DNA of 64,000 nucleotides, from assembly GCF_900101475.1 (NCBI RefSeq), contig NZ_FMZV01000005.1:186001-250000 (forward strand). Reading direction: 5' to 3'. This document shows, piece by piece, positions 18,470 to 27,113 of the stretch. This DNA comes from Ruegeria marina. GTDB taxonomy: Bacteria > Pseudomonadota > Alphaproteobacteria > Rhodobacterales > Rhodobacteraceae. Every line of letters starts with the position of its first letter. Position 1 is the stretch's first letter. The notes below the pieces were generated by a model. It searched no databases. It saw only the letters and a list, made by a program, of their open reading frames with translations, and had not been told where the DNA came from. Both the position numbers and the translations under genes were made by a program.

Positions 18470-18723
18470 CCGAAACCCCTGAAAACCGCATCAAGCGGAT
18501 GCAGATGCGGTCGATGCGGCGGGGAATCAAGGAGATGGATCTGATCCTGTCGGCCTATGCGGAACGCAATCTGGCCGGCATGGATGCGGCGGCGCTGGAT
18601 CTGTATGACGCGCTGCTGCACGAAAACGATCAGGACCTGTATCAATGGGTCACGGGCCAGGTCGCGGCACCCGAAGGGTTTCGCGACCTGATCCACGACA
18701 TCTCGCAAACGTTTCAAAAATAA
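18466..18723 (+). CDS. sdhE: FAD assembly factor SdhE
   Basis: An 85-residue helical protein with the signature RRGIKEMDLIL, the RGxxE motif of SdhE/SDH5 that promotes covalent FAD attachment to succinate dehydrogenase flavoprotein. The rest (LLHENDQDLYQWVTG) also matches the family and the length is normal. Translation begins with GTG overlapping the regulator's stop by 4 bases. The sdh operon itself is not in this window. Confidence 0.92.
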   Translation: MTETPENRIKRMQMRSMRRGIKEMDLILSAYAERNLAGMDAAALDLYDALLHENDQDLYQWVTGQVAAPEGFRDLIHDISQTFQK

Positions 18724-18800
18724 CACAGATTTCGACTTAACTGAATCTTTGGCTTTTCTGCCCAGTCTGTTTTTCAGGCACGGGCGAGTCGGAGAGACGG

Positions 18801-19298
18801 ATGAGTATGGAAATGCAGGTTGGGCAGGCCGGCGGAAAAGGGTTCATGGCGGGGTACCTGGAGGCGCTGTCGCTGGTCGAGCGATTGCACAGGTTGCTGC
18901 TCGATGTGATCAAGGACGAGTTCGAAAGGGTCGGCGTGCTGGAGATCAACGCCGTGCAGGCGCTCTTGTTGTTCAACATCGGCGACAACGAGGTGACGGC
19001 GGGCGAGTTGAAGAGCCGCGGTTACTATCAGGGCAGCAACGTCAGTTACAACCTGAAGAAGCTGGTCGAGATGGGGTACATGCACCACCAGCGCTGCGAG
19101 ATCGACAGGCGGTCGGTCCGGGTGCGGCTGACACAGCGTGGCCGCGAGATACGCGATATCGTCACCGACCTGTTTCAGCGCCATGCCGAGGGGCTGCAAA
19201 GCCGTGGCGTGCTGGGGCCCGAAGGAGTCATGGAGATCACCAGTGCCCTCAAACGGGTGGAACGGTATTGGACCGACCAGATTCGCTACATCTATTGA
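18801..19298 (+). CDS. MarR-type winged-helix regulator, LdtR-like
   Basis: A 165-residue winged-helix protein. AVQALLLFNIGDNEVTAGEL leads to the recognition region GYYQGSNVSYNLKKLVEMGY and the wing RRSVRVRLTQRG. The sequence closely resembles the alphaproteobacterial LdtR group, which in Liberibacter and Rhizobiales controls L,D-transpeptidase and cell-envelope stress genes. It is transcribed alone, 77 bases after sdhE. A weak GCCGGA/TCCGGC hairpin at 19304-19320 may end it. Confidence 0.82.
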   Translation: MSMEMQVGQAGGKGFMAGYLEALSLVERLHRLLLDVIKDEFERVGVLEINAVQALLLFNIGDNEVTAGELKSRGYYQGSNVSYNLKKLVEMGYMHHQRCEIDRRSVRVRLTQRGREIRDIVTDLFQRHAEGLQSRGVLGPEGVMEITSALKRVERYWTDQIRYIY

Positions 19299-19499
19299 GC
19301 GCGGCCGGAGATTTTCCGGCACACCTGAAACGGATGGCGTTGCCGATCACGAAAGGCCCAAGCGCGGTAGCGCAGCGGCGATAGGTGGCCGAGAAGCTCC
19401 AGCGGCGTGGCGAACGGACAGGGGCAAACCTGGCCGGTGCCGGTGTTCCAGGAACGCGGCAGTGTTGTGCCAGCGGGGAGGCAATCAATCGCGGGTTTG

Positions 19500-20234
19500 T
19501 CAGTCGCGCAGAGCTTGCGCGCCACCGTCGGGCAGTGCGGACAGGACCAGGCCCTCGAGTTCGCGCAGCAGTTTGCGCTCCATCGCGCGCTGATAGTCGT
19601 CGTATCCCAGCGCAACCTCGACAAAGGCATCGGGGCCGGTCAGAACCCAGGCCTTGTAATATGCGGACAATTCGCCGATCTCGACCTGGCGACGGTCGGT
19701 CGCATCCGTGCTGTCGGCGCCGATCACCAGACCGTTGATGGTAATCCCCCGGTTTGACAGAGCCCGACGCATGTCGCGGGGGTGCGGGCCCATGTTGTGC
19801 TTGCCGTCGCCCGACAGGTCCAGCGTGCGTTTCCAGCAGTCCGGCTGTTGCCCCAACAGGGCTGCGCCATGCGCCATGGCAGGGCCGATGGCGGTGCCAG
19901 GTGGCGCGGGCGCGCGGGTTGTGCCGGCAAGCTGCGCGGCGGTCGCCGCGATATCGCCGGCAGAGCGGATTTCACGCCAGTCCAGGATCAGCCGCTGGTG
20001 CCCCGGTTCGCTCCACTCGAACACGGCCAGCCTCAGCGGTGCCGAGGGCATCGCCAGCAGCCTTTCCCGAACGTCCGGCGCCAGCAGGGCGGCGGCCAGC
20101 CCGTCGAGTTGCAGTCGGTACTCGGTTGCATCAACCGAACCGGAGACGTCGAGTCCCAGTGCCAGCGCCTGCCGACAGGCGGCCTGCGCCTGCGCGGCGC
20201 CGAGGCAGAGGAGAAGTGCGATAAGCCGGATCAT
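19500..20234 (-). CDS. DUF1194 (von Willebrand A-like) secreted protein, copy 1
   Basis: A 244-residue protein with a signal peptide (MIRLIALLLCLGAAQAQA) and a VWA-like fold. DVSGS at residues 29-33 is a complete metal-ion-dependent adhesion-site motif and DLSGDGKHNMG a second conserved loop, both typical of DUF1194. It should be periplasmic or exported. The stop of the tandem paralogue's stop-side neighbour lies at 20231, so the two copies overlap by 4 bases and are co-translated. Function of DUF1194 is unknown. Confidence 0.85.
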   Translation of the reverse strand: MIRLIALLLCLGAAQAQAACRQALALGLDVSGSVDATEYRLQLDGLAAALLAPDVRERLLAMPSAPLRLAVFEWSEPGHQRLILDWREIRSAGDIAATAAQLAGTTRAPAPPGTAIGPAMAHGAALLGQQPDCWKRTLDLSGDGKHNMGPHPRDMRRALSNRGITINGLVIGADSTDATDRRQVEIGELSAYYKAWVLTGPDAFVEVALGYDDYQRAMERKLLRELEGLVLSALPDGGAQALRD

Positions 20235-20926
20235 GGCAGCGCTATGCCGATGACCATTCCCGAAAGCTCGCGTTCGAGCTTTGCGCGCATGGCGCGTTCG
20301 AAATCGGCAAACCCCTGGGCAACCTCGATGAAGGCGCCGGGACCGTGGCGCACGTGGTCAAGAAACCAGGGGATGAGCTGGATCTCGGTCTCGTATTCGG
20401 CGCCGTTGATCGGCAGGCCGTTCACGGTTATTCCAGCGAATTCGGCGGTTGCATAGACTTGACTGGGGCCGGGGCCTTCGTTGTTTTCGCCATCTCCCGA
20501 GATATCGATGGTGCGGAACAGGCAGTCGGGGCCGCGTGCCATCAGGGCCGCGCCATAGAGAAGGGCATGCCCCATGGCGGTCGGCGCATCGGTGCCGGCG
20601 CGCGGGGCGCTGGCCAGGCGGTCTGCCACCCTGTCCAGATCGTCAGGCGCCCGTATCAGCAGCCAATCCATCAGAAGGTGCTGGTCGGCCGGTCCGCTCC
20701 ATTCGTAGACGGCCAGCGCCACAGGCAGCGGTGCGGCGAAAAAGGCGCGGCGCACCTCGGGTGCGTTAAGGGCCGCAACCAGCCCGCCGCGCTGGAGCGC
20801 ATGTTCGCGCGCATCGACCGAGCGCGAGACATCCAGCGCCAGCGCCAGCGCAAGGCGGCAGTCGGACGCCGTCGCCTCGACCGGAAACCACGGCAGGGCC
20901 GCTGCCCAGAACGCCGCCCGGATCAC
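20231..20926 (-). CDS. DUF1194 (von Willebrand A-like) secreted protein, copy 2
   Basis: 231 residues from the GTG at 20926, which overlaps the gloA stop (GTGA) and gives a proper signal peptide (MIRAAFWAAALPWFPVEATA). The MIDAS-type motif reads DVSRS rather than DVSGS, and the second loop DISGDGENNEG. It is a diverged paralogue of the next gene, the two being coupled head to tail. The substitution of Gly by Arg keeps the Asp and Ser ligands. Confidence 0.82.
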   Translation of the reverse strand: MIRAAFWAAALPWFPVEATASDCRLALALALDVSRSVDAREHALQRGGLVAALNAPEVRRAFFAAPLPVALAVYEWSGPADQHLLMDWLLIRAPDDLDRVADRLASAPRAGTDAPTAMGHALLYGAALMARGPDCLFRTIDISGDGENNEGPGPSQVYATAEFAGITVNGLPINGAEYETEIQLIPWFLDHVRHGPGAFIEVAQGFADFERAMRAKLERELSGMVIGIALP

Positions 20927-21351
20927 CAGTGTCCAGTGCTTTCCATGCTGGCCCAGGGCTCTGCCGGCGGCAACGCCTCGCCGTTCTGCAACAACTCGAT
21001 CGAGATGTTGTCGGGCGAGCGGACAAACGCCATCCGTCCGTCGCGCGGCGGCCGGTTGATCGTGACCCCGTTCTCTTGCAGCATGGCGCACATCTCGTAG
21101 ATGTTGTCGACACCATAGGCGAGGTGGCCGAAATGCCGGCTGTCGGACGGCAGCCCCTCGTCGCCGTCCCAGTTGTAGGTCAGTTCCAGCGGCGTCTCTT
21201 CCTGCCCCGGCGCGGCCAGGTAGACCAGCGTGAACCGGCCCTGTTCGCTCTCATAGCGGCGGATTTCGCGCAGGCCGAGCAGTTCATAGAAGGCCATGGA
21301 TTTTTCGAGGTCCTTAACGCGGACCATGACGTGCAGATACTTGAGGCTCAT
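20923..21351 (-). CDS. gloA: Lactoylglutathione lyase (glyoxalase I)
   Basis: A 142-residue VOC-fold enzyme that isomerises the methylglyoxal-glutathione hemithioacetal. The four metal ligands can be placed as His in YLHVMVRV, Glu in LELTYNW, His in FGHLAYGV and Glu in ISIELLQ, the arrangement of bacterial Ni2+-type GloA. It starts the operon with the two DUF1194 genes, overlapping the first by 4 bases, an unexplained combination. Confidence 0.92.
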   Translation of the reverse strand: MSLKYLHVMVRVKDLEKSMAFYELLGLREIRRYESEQGRFTLVYLAAPGQEETPLELTYNWDGDEGLPSDSRHFGHLAYGVDNIYEMCAMLQENGVTINRPPRDGRMAFVRSPDNISIELLQNGEALPPAEPWASMESTGHW

Positions 21352-21417
21352 GGGCGATCTCCGGATTGGTTTTCCTGCAAGCAACCTAGCAGCCCGCGCC
21401 GCCATTGCCAGCGCGGA

Positions 21418-22821
21418 TCAGAACTTCGACTCGATCCCCAGTGAAATCGAGGTTTCACGAATGTCGAAACGTGAGATGTTGGATTGTTTGCGCCCGCTGC
21501 GAAGCCGAAGCACGGGCGCGAATCCCGCAATGTCATATTGGTCGAAGGTCAGGTTCAGATCACCGTAGACCGAGGTTTCCTCGCGGCCGTCCTGAACCGG
21601 GCCAAAACCGTTGATCGAGGGCAGGAACAGGATGTAGGTGGGATAATCGGTTTGCCCGACGGTCAGGCCCGCACTGATCCGCGCCGGCCCGAGCGATTTT
21701 CCGAAGTCGTAGTTAACCCGGGCCGATGCGGCGCGGAACGTGCCGTTGGGCGAGACCGCATCGGTATTGCGCCAGGCCAGGCTGAGGGTGATACGGTCGC
21801 CATTGTCCAGCGGGTGCGTGAACAGCGCGTTCAGGCCCAGGATATCGGCCTCTTGGGTGGCAAAGCGTGCGGAAAACCGGGTTTCGAGCAGTGCACCCAA
21901 CGTCACCCGCCCCTTGCCCATTGCCCGGCTGTACGATGCTTCCAGCCGCGCCAGGTTGTAGCTGCGCTCTCCGGCGGCCCAGCTGGTTCCCCAGACGGCC
22001 TGGATCACCGAGATGCCCGCCCCGGTCTTGAACCCGTGTTTCAACCCGATCTCGCCATATGTGTTGGCTAGGTCGGAATTGTTCAGGCCGGGCGCAGCTG
22101 CTTTTGCCTCCGAAGACAGGGCTACGCGCTGAACGAAGATCCGCCCGGCAACCGAGGTTTCGGCAGTATCCGAGCGGTGGAACCTGTAGGCGCTGGTCAG
22201 GTCGATGATGCCGATTGTCCCGGATAATGCCTGGGCAGAGGGGCTGAGCGAGCCGATCACCGGTTCGCCGTCTATGATCTGTCGCGCGCTGTCGGCGCCG
22301 TTGTTCACGTTGTCGGACGGCCGCACTTCGGTTCTGATGCGAAACGACCAGGGATTGATGCGACGCAGGATGCCATAGTCGCGGGCGATCAGCCTGTCGG
22401 AGTTGTCGTCCGGCGAATGCAGGGCCGTCAGGCGCAGCCAGTATTGCGCGCGGGTCGGCTGACCGGCGTCCAGCGCATTGCGGGCCGCCATCTGCGCCGC
22501 CCGGAACTTGTCGGGTTGGCCTTCGGCAAAGCGATAGGCGCGCGCGGCGGATCGCCGGGCGGCATCGGGCTGTTGCAAGCGCGCATAGGCGCTGGCCTGG
22601 AGATAGTGGAGCAGGGGATTGTGCTGGTCGGCCGACAGCAACCCCTCGGACATTTGCAGGGCCAGCGCGGGCCGGTCGTCTCGCAAGGCCCGCAAGGTGA
22701 TCTCGAAGGCCTGGTCAAGCGTCAACCGCTGAACCGTTTCCGGTTCGGCGGCTGAAACGGGCAGCGCGGCCAGACCGGCGACAAGCGTCGCCGCCATCCA
22801 GTTACGGGTTCGGCTGATCAC
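21418..22821 (-). CDS. Slam-like outer-membrane protein (TPR plus beta-barrel, surface lipoprotein assembly modifier)
   Basis: 467 residues from GTG 22821, giving a signal peptide (MISRTRNWMAATLVAGLAAL, cleavage near VSA-AEPE); ATG 22797 is a shorter alternative. Residues 30-150 are TPR-like helices (FEITLRALRDDRPALALQMS, YLQASAYARLQQPDAARRSA). From about 170 the sequence alternates as in an outer-membrane barrel and ends in Phe, a BAM signal. TPR followed by a barrel of this size is the architecture of Slam (DUF560), which moves lipoproteins to the cell surface. The preceding gene encodes a TbpB-like lipoprotein and overlaps by 20 bases, the classical Slam-substrate arrangement. Confidence 0.78.
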   Translation of the reverse strand: MISRTRNWMAATLVAGLAALPVSAAEPETVQRLTLDQAFEITLRALRDDRPALALQMSEGLLSADQHNPLLHYLQASAYARLQQPDAARRSAARAYRFAEGQPDKFRAAQMAARNALDAGQPTRAQYWLRLTALHSPDDNSDRLIARDYGILRRINPWSFRIRTEVRPSDNVNNGADSARQIIDGEPVIGSLSPSAQALSGTIGIIDLTSAYRFHRSDTAETSVAGRIFVQRVALSSEAKAAAPGLNNSDLANTYGEIGLKHGFKTGAGISVIQAVWGTSWAAGERSYNLARLEASYSRAMGKGRVTLGALLETRFSARFATQEADILGLNALFTHPLDNGDRITLSLAWRNTDAVSPNGTFRAASARVNYDFGKSLGPARISAGLTVGQTDYPTYILFLPSINGFGPVQDGREETSVYGDLNLTFDQYDIAGFAPVLRLRSGRKQSNISRFDIRETSISLGIESKF

Positions 22822-23722
22822 AGAGCGGATCGGCATTCGGGCCACCGCAGACGCCCAGGACGAACGTGCCGTATTCGACTTCGTTTTCGAGCGCACCGAC
22901 GTGATCCTCGACATGGAGGGCACCCGCCACGACCGAGGCATCCTGGCCACCAAAAAGTCCGGCATACCCGCCGACGTTTCTCAGATCAGGTGTCATTACC
23001 TCTCCTGTAAAGGTGCCATTCGAGGTAATCTCGGTTGGCCGCAATGACAGGTCCTCCATCGACAGGCCCGTATCGGCAATCTGGCGGTTGTAGATGATAC
23101 CATCCACCTGGTTCTGGGTGTCGCCGAAACCGGCGTTGATCAGGACGTTGCCAGTGACCTCGGCCACTTGCCCTGGTATCACAGAGGGGTCCGTCCCCGG
23201 AGTGACGGGCAACAGGTCTTCGCCGCTGCCATTTCTGTTGAGGACCCCGATGTAATTGCCGGCGTAAGAGACCACGCCGCCGTTTGGGGTCGTTGCCGGC
23301 GGATCGTATGCGCCGTCGCGACCGAACTGGGTGCCCTGGATGACGGTATTGAACTGCCCGCCGCTGCCGATCACGGCGCCATATGTGCCGTCGATTTCGC
23401 GCACATAGGCTGTGAAGTGACGCGTCAGCGAGCCGTCCTGGGCGGTATAGGCTTCATAGCCGGGCCGGTCGAGCGCGGGCTTGCGGGTATAGACATCGGT
23501 AAAGGCGACATCGTCGAGCCCTGCGCCCCGCACCACCAAGGTCTGGTTGTCCGGATCATAAGAGATGCTGGTAATGTTTCCGGCAATATCCGCGGGAACG
23601 ACGGGGTTCGCCGGAGTTCCTCCACCGCCATCGGTGCCATCGCCCGTTCCGAAAACAGCGTTTGATCCGCCGCAGGCGGACAGGGCAACACACGTTGCCA
23701 TCGCAACGAGATAGGGTTTCAT
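22802..23722 (-). CDS. Glycine-rich lipoprotein with TbpB-like C-terminal barrel (probable Slam substrate)
   Basis: 306 residues. The signal peptide ends in LSAC, so Cys-17 is lipidated; a flexible linker GGSNAVFGTGDGTDGGGG follows, as in surface-exposed anchors. The C-terminal third (YAGLFGGQDASVVAGALHVE, then EYGTFVLGVCGG) looks like the small beta-barrel of transferrin-binding-protein-B-like proteins, where GxFxGxxAxxVxG is typical. The gene overlaps the Slam-like gene. Two late Cys could form a disulfide. Ligand unknown; no TonB receptor is adjacent. ATG 23722 is used; a GTG lies one codon upstream. Confidence 0.72.
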   Translation of the reverse strand: MKPYLVAMATCVALSACGGSNAVFGTGDGTDGGGGTPANPVVPADIAGNITSISYDPDNQTLVVRGAGLDDVAFTDVYTRKPALDRPGYEAYTAQDGSLTRHFTAYVREIDGTYGAVIGSGGQFNTVIQGTQFGRDGAYDPPATTPNGGVVSYAGNYIGVLNRNGSGEDLLPVTPGTDPSVIPGQVAEVTGNVLINAGFGDTQNQVDGIIYNRQIADTGLSMEDLSLRPTEITSNGTFTGEVMTPDLRNVGGYAGLFGGQDASVVAGALHVEDHVGALENEVEYGTFVLGVCGGPNADPLCDQPNP

Positions 23723-23921
23723 CACTGCCTGCCTCTATGTTTCTTTGACTGGTTTTTGGCCGATAGTCCGGGTTCGACTGGTGAAAGTCAATCATTTCAA
23801 ACAATGTATCGGCGAATGCTTCAGCCAGGGTGCCCAAAAAGCCATACCTTATATCGCGGTTCCAGTGCCCGTCTGAGCAAGATATAGTATTCTGGCGACT
23901 CATCTAGTGAAAGGATCCCCG

Positions 23922-24833
23922 ATGCCGCTATCGCCTGAGCAACTGGCCGAGATCGATGCCCAGCGGACACAGACCGCGATGACGCGCCGGGTGGTCTCGC
24001 CAGGCATGGAGGAGCATCTCTACACGGCGCATCCGGTGCTGGACCATGGTTTTGTCCGCGTGATCGACTACATGGGCGATGATGCGGCGATATGCCAGGC
24101 GGCGCGGGTAAGCTATGGCAAGGGCACCAAGTCGGTCCAGAACGACGAGGGGCTGATCCGCTACCTGATGCGGCATTGGCATTCGACCCCGTTCGAGATG
24201 TGCGAGATCAAACTGCATGTGAAACTGCCCGTCTTTGTCGCGCGGCAGTGGATCCGGCACCGGACCGCCAATGTGAACGAGTATTCAGCCCGCTACTCGA
24301 TCCTCGACCGCGAATTCTATATTCCGGCGCCTGAGCATGTGGCGGCGCAATCGGCGGTCAACAACCAGGGGCGCGGCGACACGCTGGAGGGGGCCGAGGC
24401 GGCACGTGTGCTGGAGATCCTGAAGGCCGACAGCGCCCGCTGCTATGACAATTACGAGGCGATGATCGGCCAGGACGGCCAGCAGGGGCTGGCACGCGAA
24501 CTCGCGCGGATGAACCTGCCGGCGAACATCTATACCCAGTGGTATTGGAAGGTGGATCTGCATAACTTGTTTCATTTTCTGCGGTTGCGCGCCGATGCTC
24601 ATGCCCAGTACGAGATCCGGGTCTATGCCGAAACCATGTGCCGGATCGTGGCTGACTGGGTGCCTTTTGCCTACAAGGCATTCGAGGACTACCGGCTGGG
24701 CGCCGTGAACCTGTCGGCGCAGATGGTCGATTGCCTGCGCCGGATGCTGGCGGGCGAAGCGGTCACGCAGGAAACCTCGGGATTGTCCGCGCGGGAATGG
24801 CGCGAGTTTCAGGAGGTTATCGGGCGATCCTGA
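23922..24833 (+). CDS. thyX: FAD-dependent thymidylate synthase
   Basis: The 303-residue protein carries the ThyX signature [15 protein letters not shown] and a preceding [23 protein letters not shown] region. ThyX makes dTMP from dUMP with methylenetetrahydrofolate, FAD and NADPH, replacing ThyA. The ATG at 23922 follows AAAGGATCC at good distance; an in-frame ATG 15 bases upstream is less likely. It is divergent from the lipoprotein gene, so 23723-23921 holds both promoters. Confidence 0.94.
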   Translation: MPLSPEQLAEIDAQRTQTAMTRRVVSPGMEEHLYTAHPVLDHGFVRVIDYMGDDAAICQAARVSYGKGTKSVQNDEGLIRYLMRHWHSTPFEMCEIKLHVKLPVFVARQWIRHRTANVNEYSARYSILDREFYIPAPEHVAAQSAVNNQGRGDTLEGAEAARVLEILKADSARCYDNYEAMIGQDGQQGLARELARMNLPANIYTQWYWKVDLHNLFHFLRLRADAHAQYEIRVYAETMCRIVADWVPFAYKAFEDYRLGAVNLSAQMVDCLRRMLAGEAVTQETSGLSAREWREFQEVIGRS

Positions 24834-24905
24834 TCGCCGGCTCCATCGGCATCTTGGTATATACGGTGTATATGCAAGCTGTCATGAATGCGTTACACTG
24901 GTGTC

Positions 24906-25199
24906 ATGAAACACCTGATTGCATTCTGCTGGTTTCTGGTCTGCTCGGGCATGGCCTGGGCGACAAGCCCGATCGCCGAGATCCTCTGCGAACCGACCGA
25001 GGTCTTGCATGACAGGCTGAACCACCGGTTTGCCAGCGAAAGAACAGCCACCGGTCTGCGCGGCCCGGAACAGATCATGGAGGTCTGGACCGATAGCCGC
25101 GGAGACTGGACCATGGTGGTAACCTACGCCACCGGTTTGTCCTGCATCGTCGCCATGGGAGAGGCATGGACACCGGCGCCGCCGCGTGACCCGGCCTGA
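24906..25199 (+). CDS. Small secreted hypothetical protein (97 aa)
   Basis: It begins MKHLIAFCWFLVCSGMAWA, a clear signal peptide, followed by a mature domain of about 78 residues with two Cys (EILCEPTEV and GLSCIVAMG) that may form a disulfide. The pattern of an early Cys and a late LSCIVAMGEAW is seen in small periplasmic proteins of Rhodobacterales, to my recollection. No function can be assigned. It stands 72 bases after thyX and may be read with it. Confidence 0.7.
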   Translation: MKHLIAFCWFLVCSGMAWATSPIAEILCEPTEVLHDRLNHRFASERTATGLRGPEQIMEVWTDSRGDWTMVVTYATGLSCIVAMGEAWTPAPPRDPA

Positions 25200-25354
25200 A
25201 AGCAGCCGGAAACCTTTGCATCGAAGGTGGCTTGTGACGTCAGGCGATACTTGAGCTTCAGGTGTTCCCGGAAAATTCTATGCGGAATACATTGTCACCC
25301 CTGCGGCGGCCAAGCGAGTCGGCCGCCGACTGGGTATCATGTCTTGGTTTTCGG

Positions 25355-25561
25355 CTATAGCGGCTTGATATCCGAAGCCATTTGACGGCCGTCACGGCCA
25401 TCCTGCAATTCGAACGATACTTTCTGGTTGTCTGCCAATCCTGTCAGACCAGACCGTTCGACGGCAGAAATATGAACAAAAACATCCTTGCCCCCGCCGT
25501 CAGGGGCAATAAAACCGTAACCTTTAGTTGCGTTAAACCATTTCACGGTGCCGGTAGGCAT
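25355..25561 (-). CDS. Cold-shock family nucleic-acid-binding protein
   Basis: A 68-residue single cold-shock domain. RNP1 (KGYGFI) and RNP2 (VFVHIS) are intact, and the start MPTGTVKWFNATKG is typical of the CspA group, which melts RNA structure. A long untranslated leader probably lies upstream (higher coordinates), as in other csp genes. An 8-bp hairpin CGGCGGCC/GGCCGCCG at 25304-25328 lies beyond its stop and may contribute to termination. Confidence 0.93.
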   Translation of the reverse strand: MPTGTVKWFNATKGYGFIAPDGGGKDVFVHISAVERSGLTGLADNQKVSFELQDGRDGRQMASDIKPL

Positions 25562-25777
25562 GTCCCGTGTCTCCTTCTAACGTTCAAGTCTTCCCCGATT
25601 ATGCGGGGCTATGGGCGGGCGACCGTCTGCGATCCGGCTCGTCCCCTGCGCGCAAGGAAAGAGATGCAAGGCTGGCGGTTCCGGCCTCAAGATTGCATGG
25701 TACCTGCAAAAATCAAGAAAAAGGCACTGTGCGCGGGTATTTTTGCACGATATTTGGGCGATCGGAGTGGAGGGGTC

Positions 25778-26095
25778 ATGCTGATCTATGGGTTGAAAAA
25801 TTGCGATACATGCCGCAAGGCGTTGAAGTCATTGCCAAATGCGCGTCTGGTCGATGTCAGGGCCGAAGCCTTGGACCGAGTGACGCTCCAACGCGCCTGG
25901 GCGCGCTTTGGCGCCGAACTCCTGAATACCCGGTCAACGACCTGGCGCGGGCTGGACGCGGACGAACGGTCGCGCGACCCGCTGGAGTTGATCGCCGAAC
26001 ACCCGGCCCTTATGAAACGTCCCCTGATCGAGGCCGAGGGGGAATTTCACCTTGGCTGGACTCCCGAGACACGACGCGCCCTTGGCGTGGACTGA
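25778..26095 (+). CDS. ArsC/Spx-like thioredoxin-fold protein
   Basis: 105 residues beginning MLIYGLKNCDTCRKALKSLP; the CDTC near the start is the redox site of the ArsC/Spx family (YffB-like). Later TRSTTWRGLDADER and ALMKRPLIEAEGEFHLGW fit the family. Such proteins are usually glutathione-dependent reductases of unknown substrate rather than true arsenate reductases. The start follows GTGGAGGGGTC. No ars genes are nearby. Confidence 0.85.
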   Translation: MLIYGLKNCDTCRKALKSLPNARLVDVRAEALDRVTLQRAWARFGAELLNTRSTTWRGLDADERSRDPLELIAEHPALMKRPLIEAEGEFHLGWTPETRRALGVD

Positions 26096-26138
26096 GTGGG
26101 GCCTTATGTGAACGCCGTATCGGAATGGAGGTCATGGA

Positions 26139-26507
26139 ATGCGCAATGCGGCGCTGGTGCTGGGAATCATAGCCGGGCTGATCGGAATGATCGTGGGCTT
26201 TGTCAGCTTTGGCTATGTCGAAGCGGTTGAATACTTCGGCGAGATCGAGGGCGTCGCCGAACAGGTGGCCAATACCGATCTGGTTCAGATGACCTCGGTC
26301 ATCGCGCCGATGCTGGCGATTGCGGGCGGTGCGATGGCGCGCGCGCGGGCCCTGTGGGGCGGGCTGCTGCTGCTGGTCTCGGCGGCGGGCATGTACCATG
26401 CCTTTGGCTTCAATGTGTTCACCATGTTCCCCATCGCCTTTGCCGGGGTCGCGGGTGTCCTGGCGGTGGCCGCCGGCAAGCCGGACGAAGAAAAGGCGCA
26501 TTTCTGA
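26139..26507 (+). CDS. Small integral membrane protein (122 aa)
   Basis: Three to four hydrophobic segments are visible (AALVLGIIAGLIGMIVGFV, then MTSVIAPMLAIAGGAMA and a C-terminal pair), with a short acidic loop EAVEYFGEIEGVAEQ between the first two. The layout resembles DUF4064-like membrane proteins, but the match is from memory only. It is on the same strand as the ArsC-like gene and convergent with the DoxX gene. Confidence 0.65.
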   Translation: MRNAALVLGIIAGLIGMIVGFVSFGYVEAVEYFGEIEGVAEQVANTDLVQMTSVIAPMLAIAGGAMARARALWGGLLLLVSAAGMYHAFGFNVFTMFPIAFAGVAGVLAVAAGKPDEEKAHF

Positions 26508-26510
26508 ATG

Positions 26511-26536
26511 AAAAAGGCCCGCATGAATCGCGGGCC
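26511..26536 (-). terminator. Intrinsic terminator of the bufferin operon
   Basis: On the minus strand a 7-bp stem GGCCCGC/GCGGGCC with a 7-base loop is followed directly by TTTTT, 11 bases beyond the DoxX stop. It also lies just after the convergent membrane gene and could act in both directions. Confidence 0.75.
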
Positions 26537-26546
26537 GAAAGCGGCG

Positions 26547-27113
26547 TCAGGCCGTGGCGACGTTTTGCGCCCTGCTGCGCAACAGGGCGTCGACCGACAG
26601 GACGCCCGCGCCCCGGATCACCAGGATGCCGAGGGTGAAGACCCAGAACAGGCGCTGATCCATGATCACGCTGCTGGGTTGGTTGTCAAACCACGCGCCC
26701 AATGTGGCCAGATCGGTCGCGCCGTGGCCATAGATGTCCGTCAGTGACTGGACCACGACAAAGCCGATCATGCCGAGCGCGGCCAGCCGGGTGAACAAGC
26801 CGATGACGATGAGAAGCGGCAGGAGGAATTCGGCATAGGTGCCGGCCATGACTATGGCCCAGTGGGAGAGGCCCAGTTGCGAGACGTCGTAGCCGACCGC
26901 CTCGAGCTGCTTGGGGAAGATCTGGCTGTAGGCGCCGATCGAGGGGCTGAACAGGCCGAAGAGCCCGTCGCCCAGCTTGGTCAGGCCCGAATTCCAGTAA
27001 TAGACCAGCAGCACGGCGGCGAACACGAAGCGCGCCAGCAGCGGCAACAGCCAGGTTCCGGCGGTTTCGACAAGGCCAAAGACCTTGTCATGGATCGAGA
27101 CGAGTGGGTTCAT
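26547..27113 (-). CDS. DoxX family membrane protein of bufferin operon
   Basis: 188 residues with about four membrane helices and DoxX-family sequence (LARFVFAAVLLVYYWNSGLTK, then GTYAEFLLPLLIVIGLFTRLAALG). DoxX proteins are poorly understood inner-membrane proteins; they commonly close DUF692/DUF2063/DUF2282 operons, where a quinone- or redox-linked role has been proposed. The gene overlaps the DUF2063 gene by 26 bases and is followed by a terminator, making it the last gene. Confidence 0.85.
   Translation of the reverse strand: MNPLVSIHDKVFGLVETAGTWLLPLLARFVFAAVLLVYYWNSGLTKLGDGLFGLFSPSIGAYSQIFPKQLEAVGYDVSQLGLSHWAIVMAGTYAEFLLPLLIVIGLFTRLAALGMIGFVVVQSLTDIYGHGATDLATLGAWFDNQPSSVIMDQRLFWVFTLGILVIRGAGVLSVDALLRSRAQNVATA

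Noticed and set aside
20449-20769. Extra Arg-rich frames opposite the DUF1194 genes
   Set aside because: Shadow frames; the signal peptides and MIDAS motifs support the minus-strand genes.
25304-25328. CGGCGGCC/GGCCGCCG hairpin as a terminator of the cold-shock gene
   Set aside because: No T-run follows on either strand, so it was not listed as a separate terminator.
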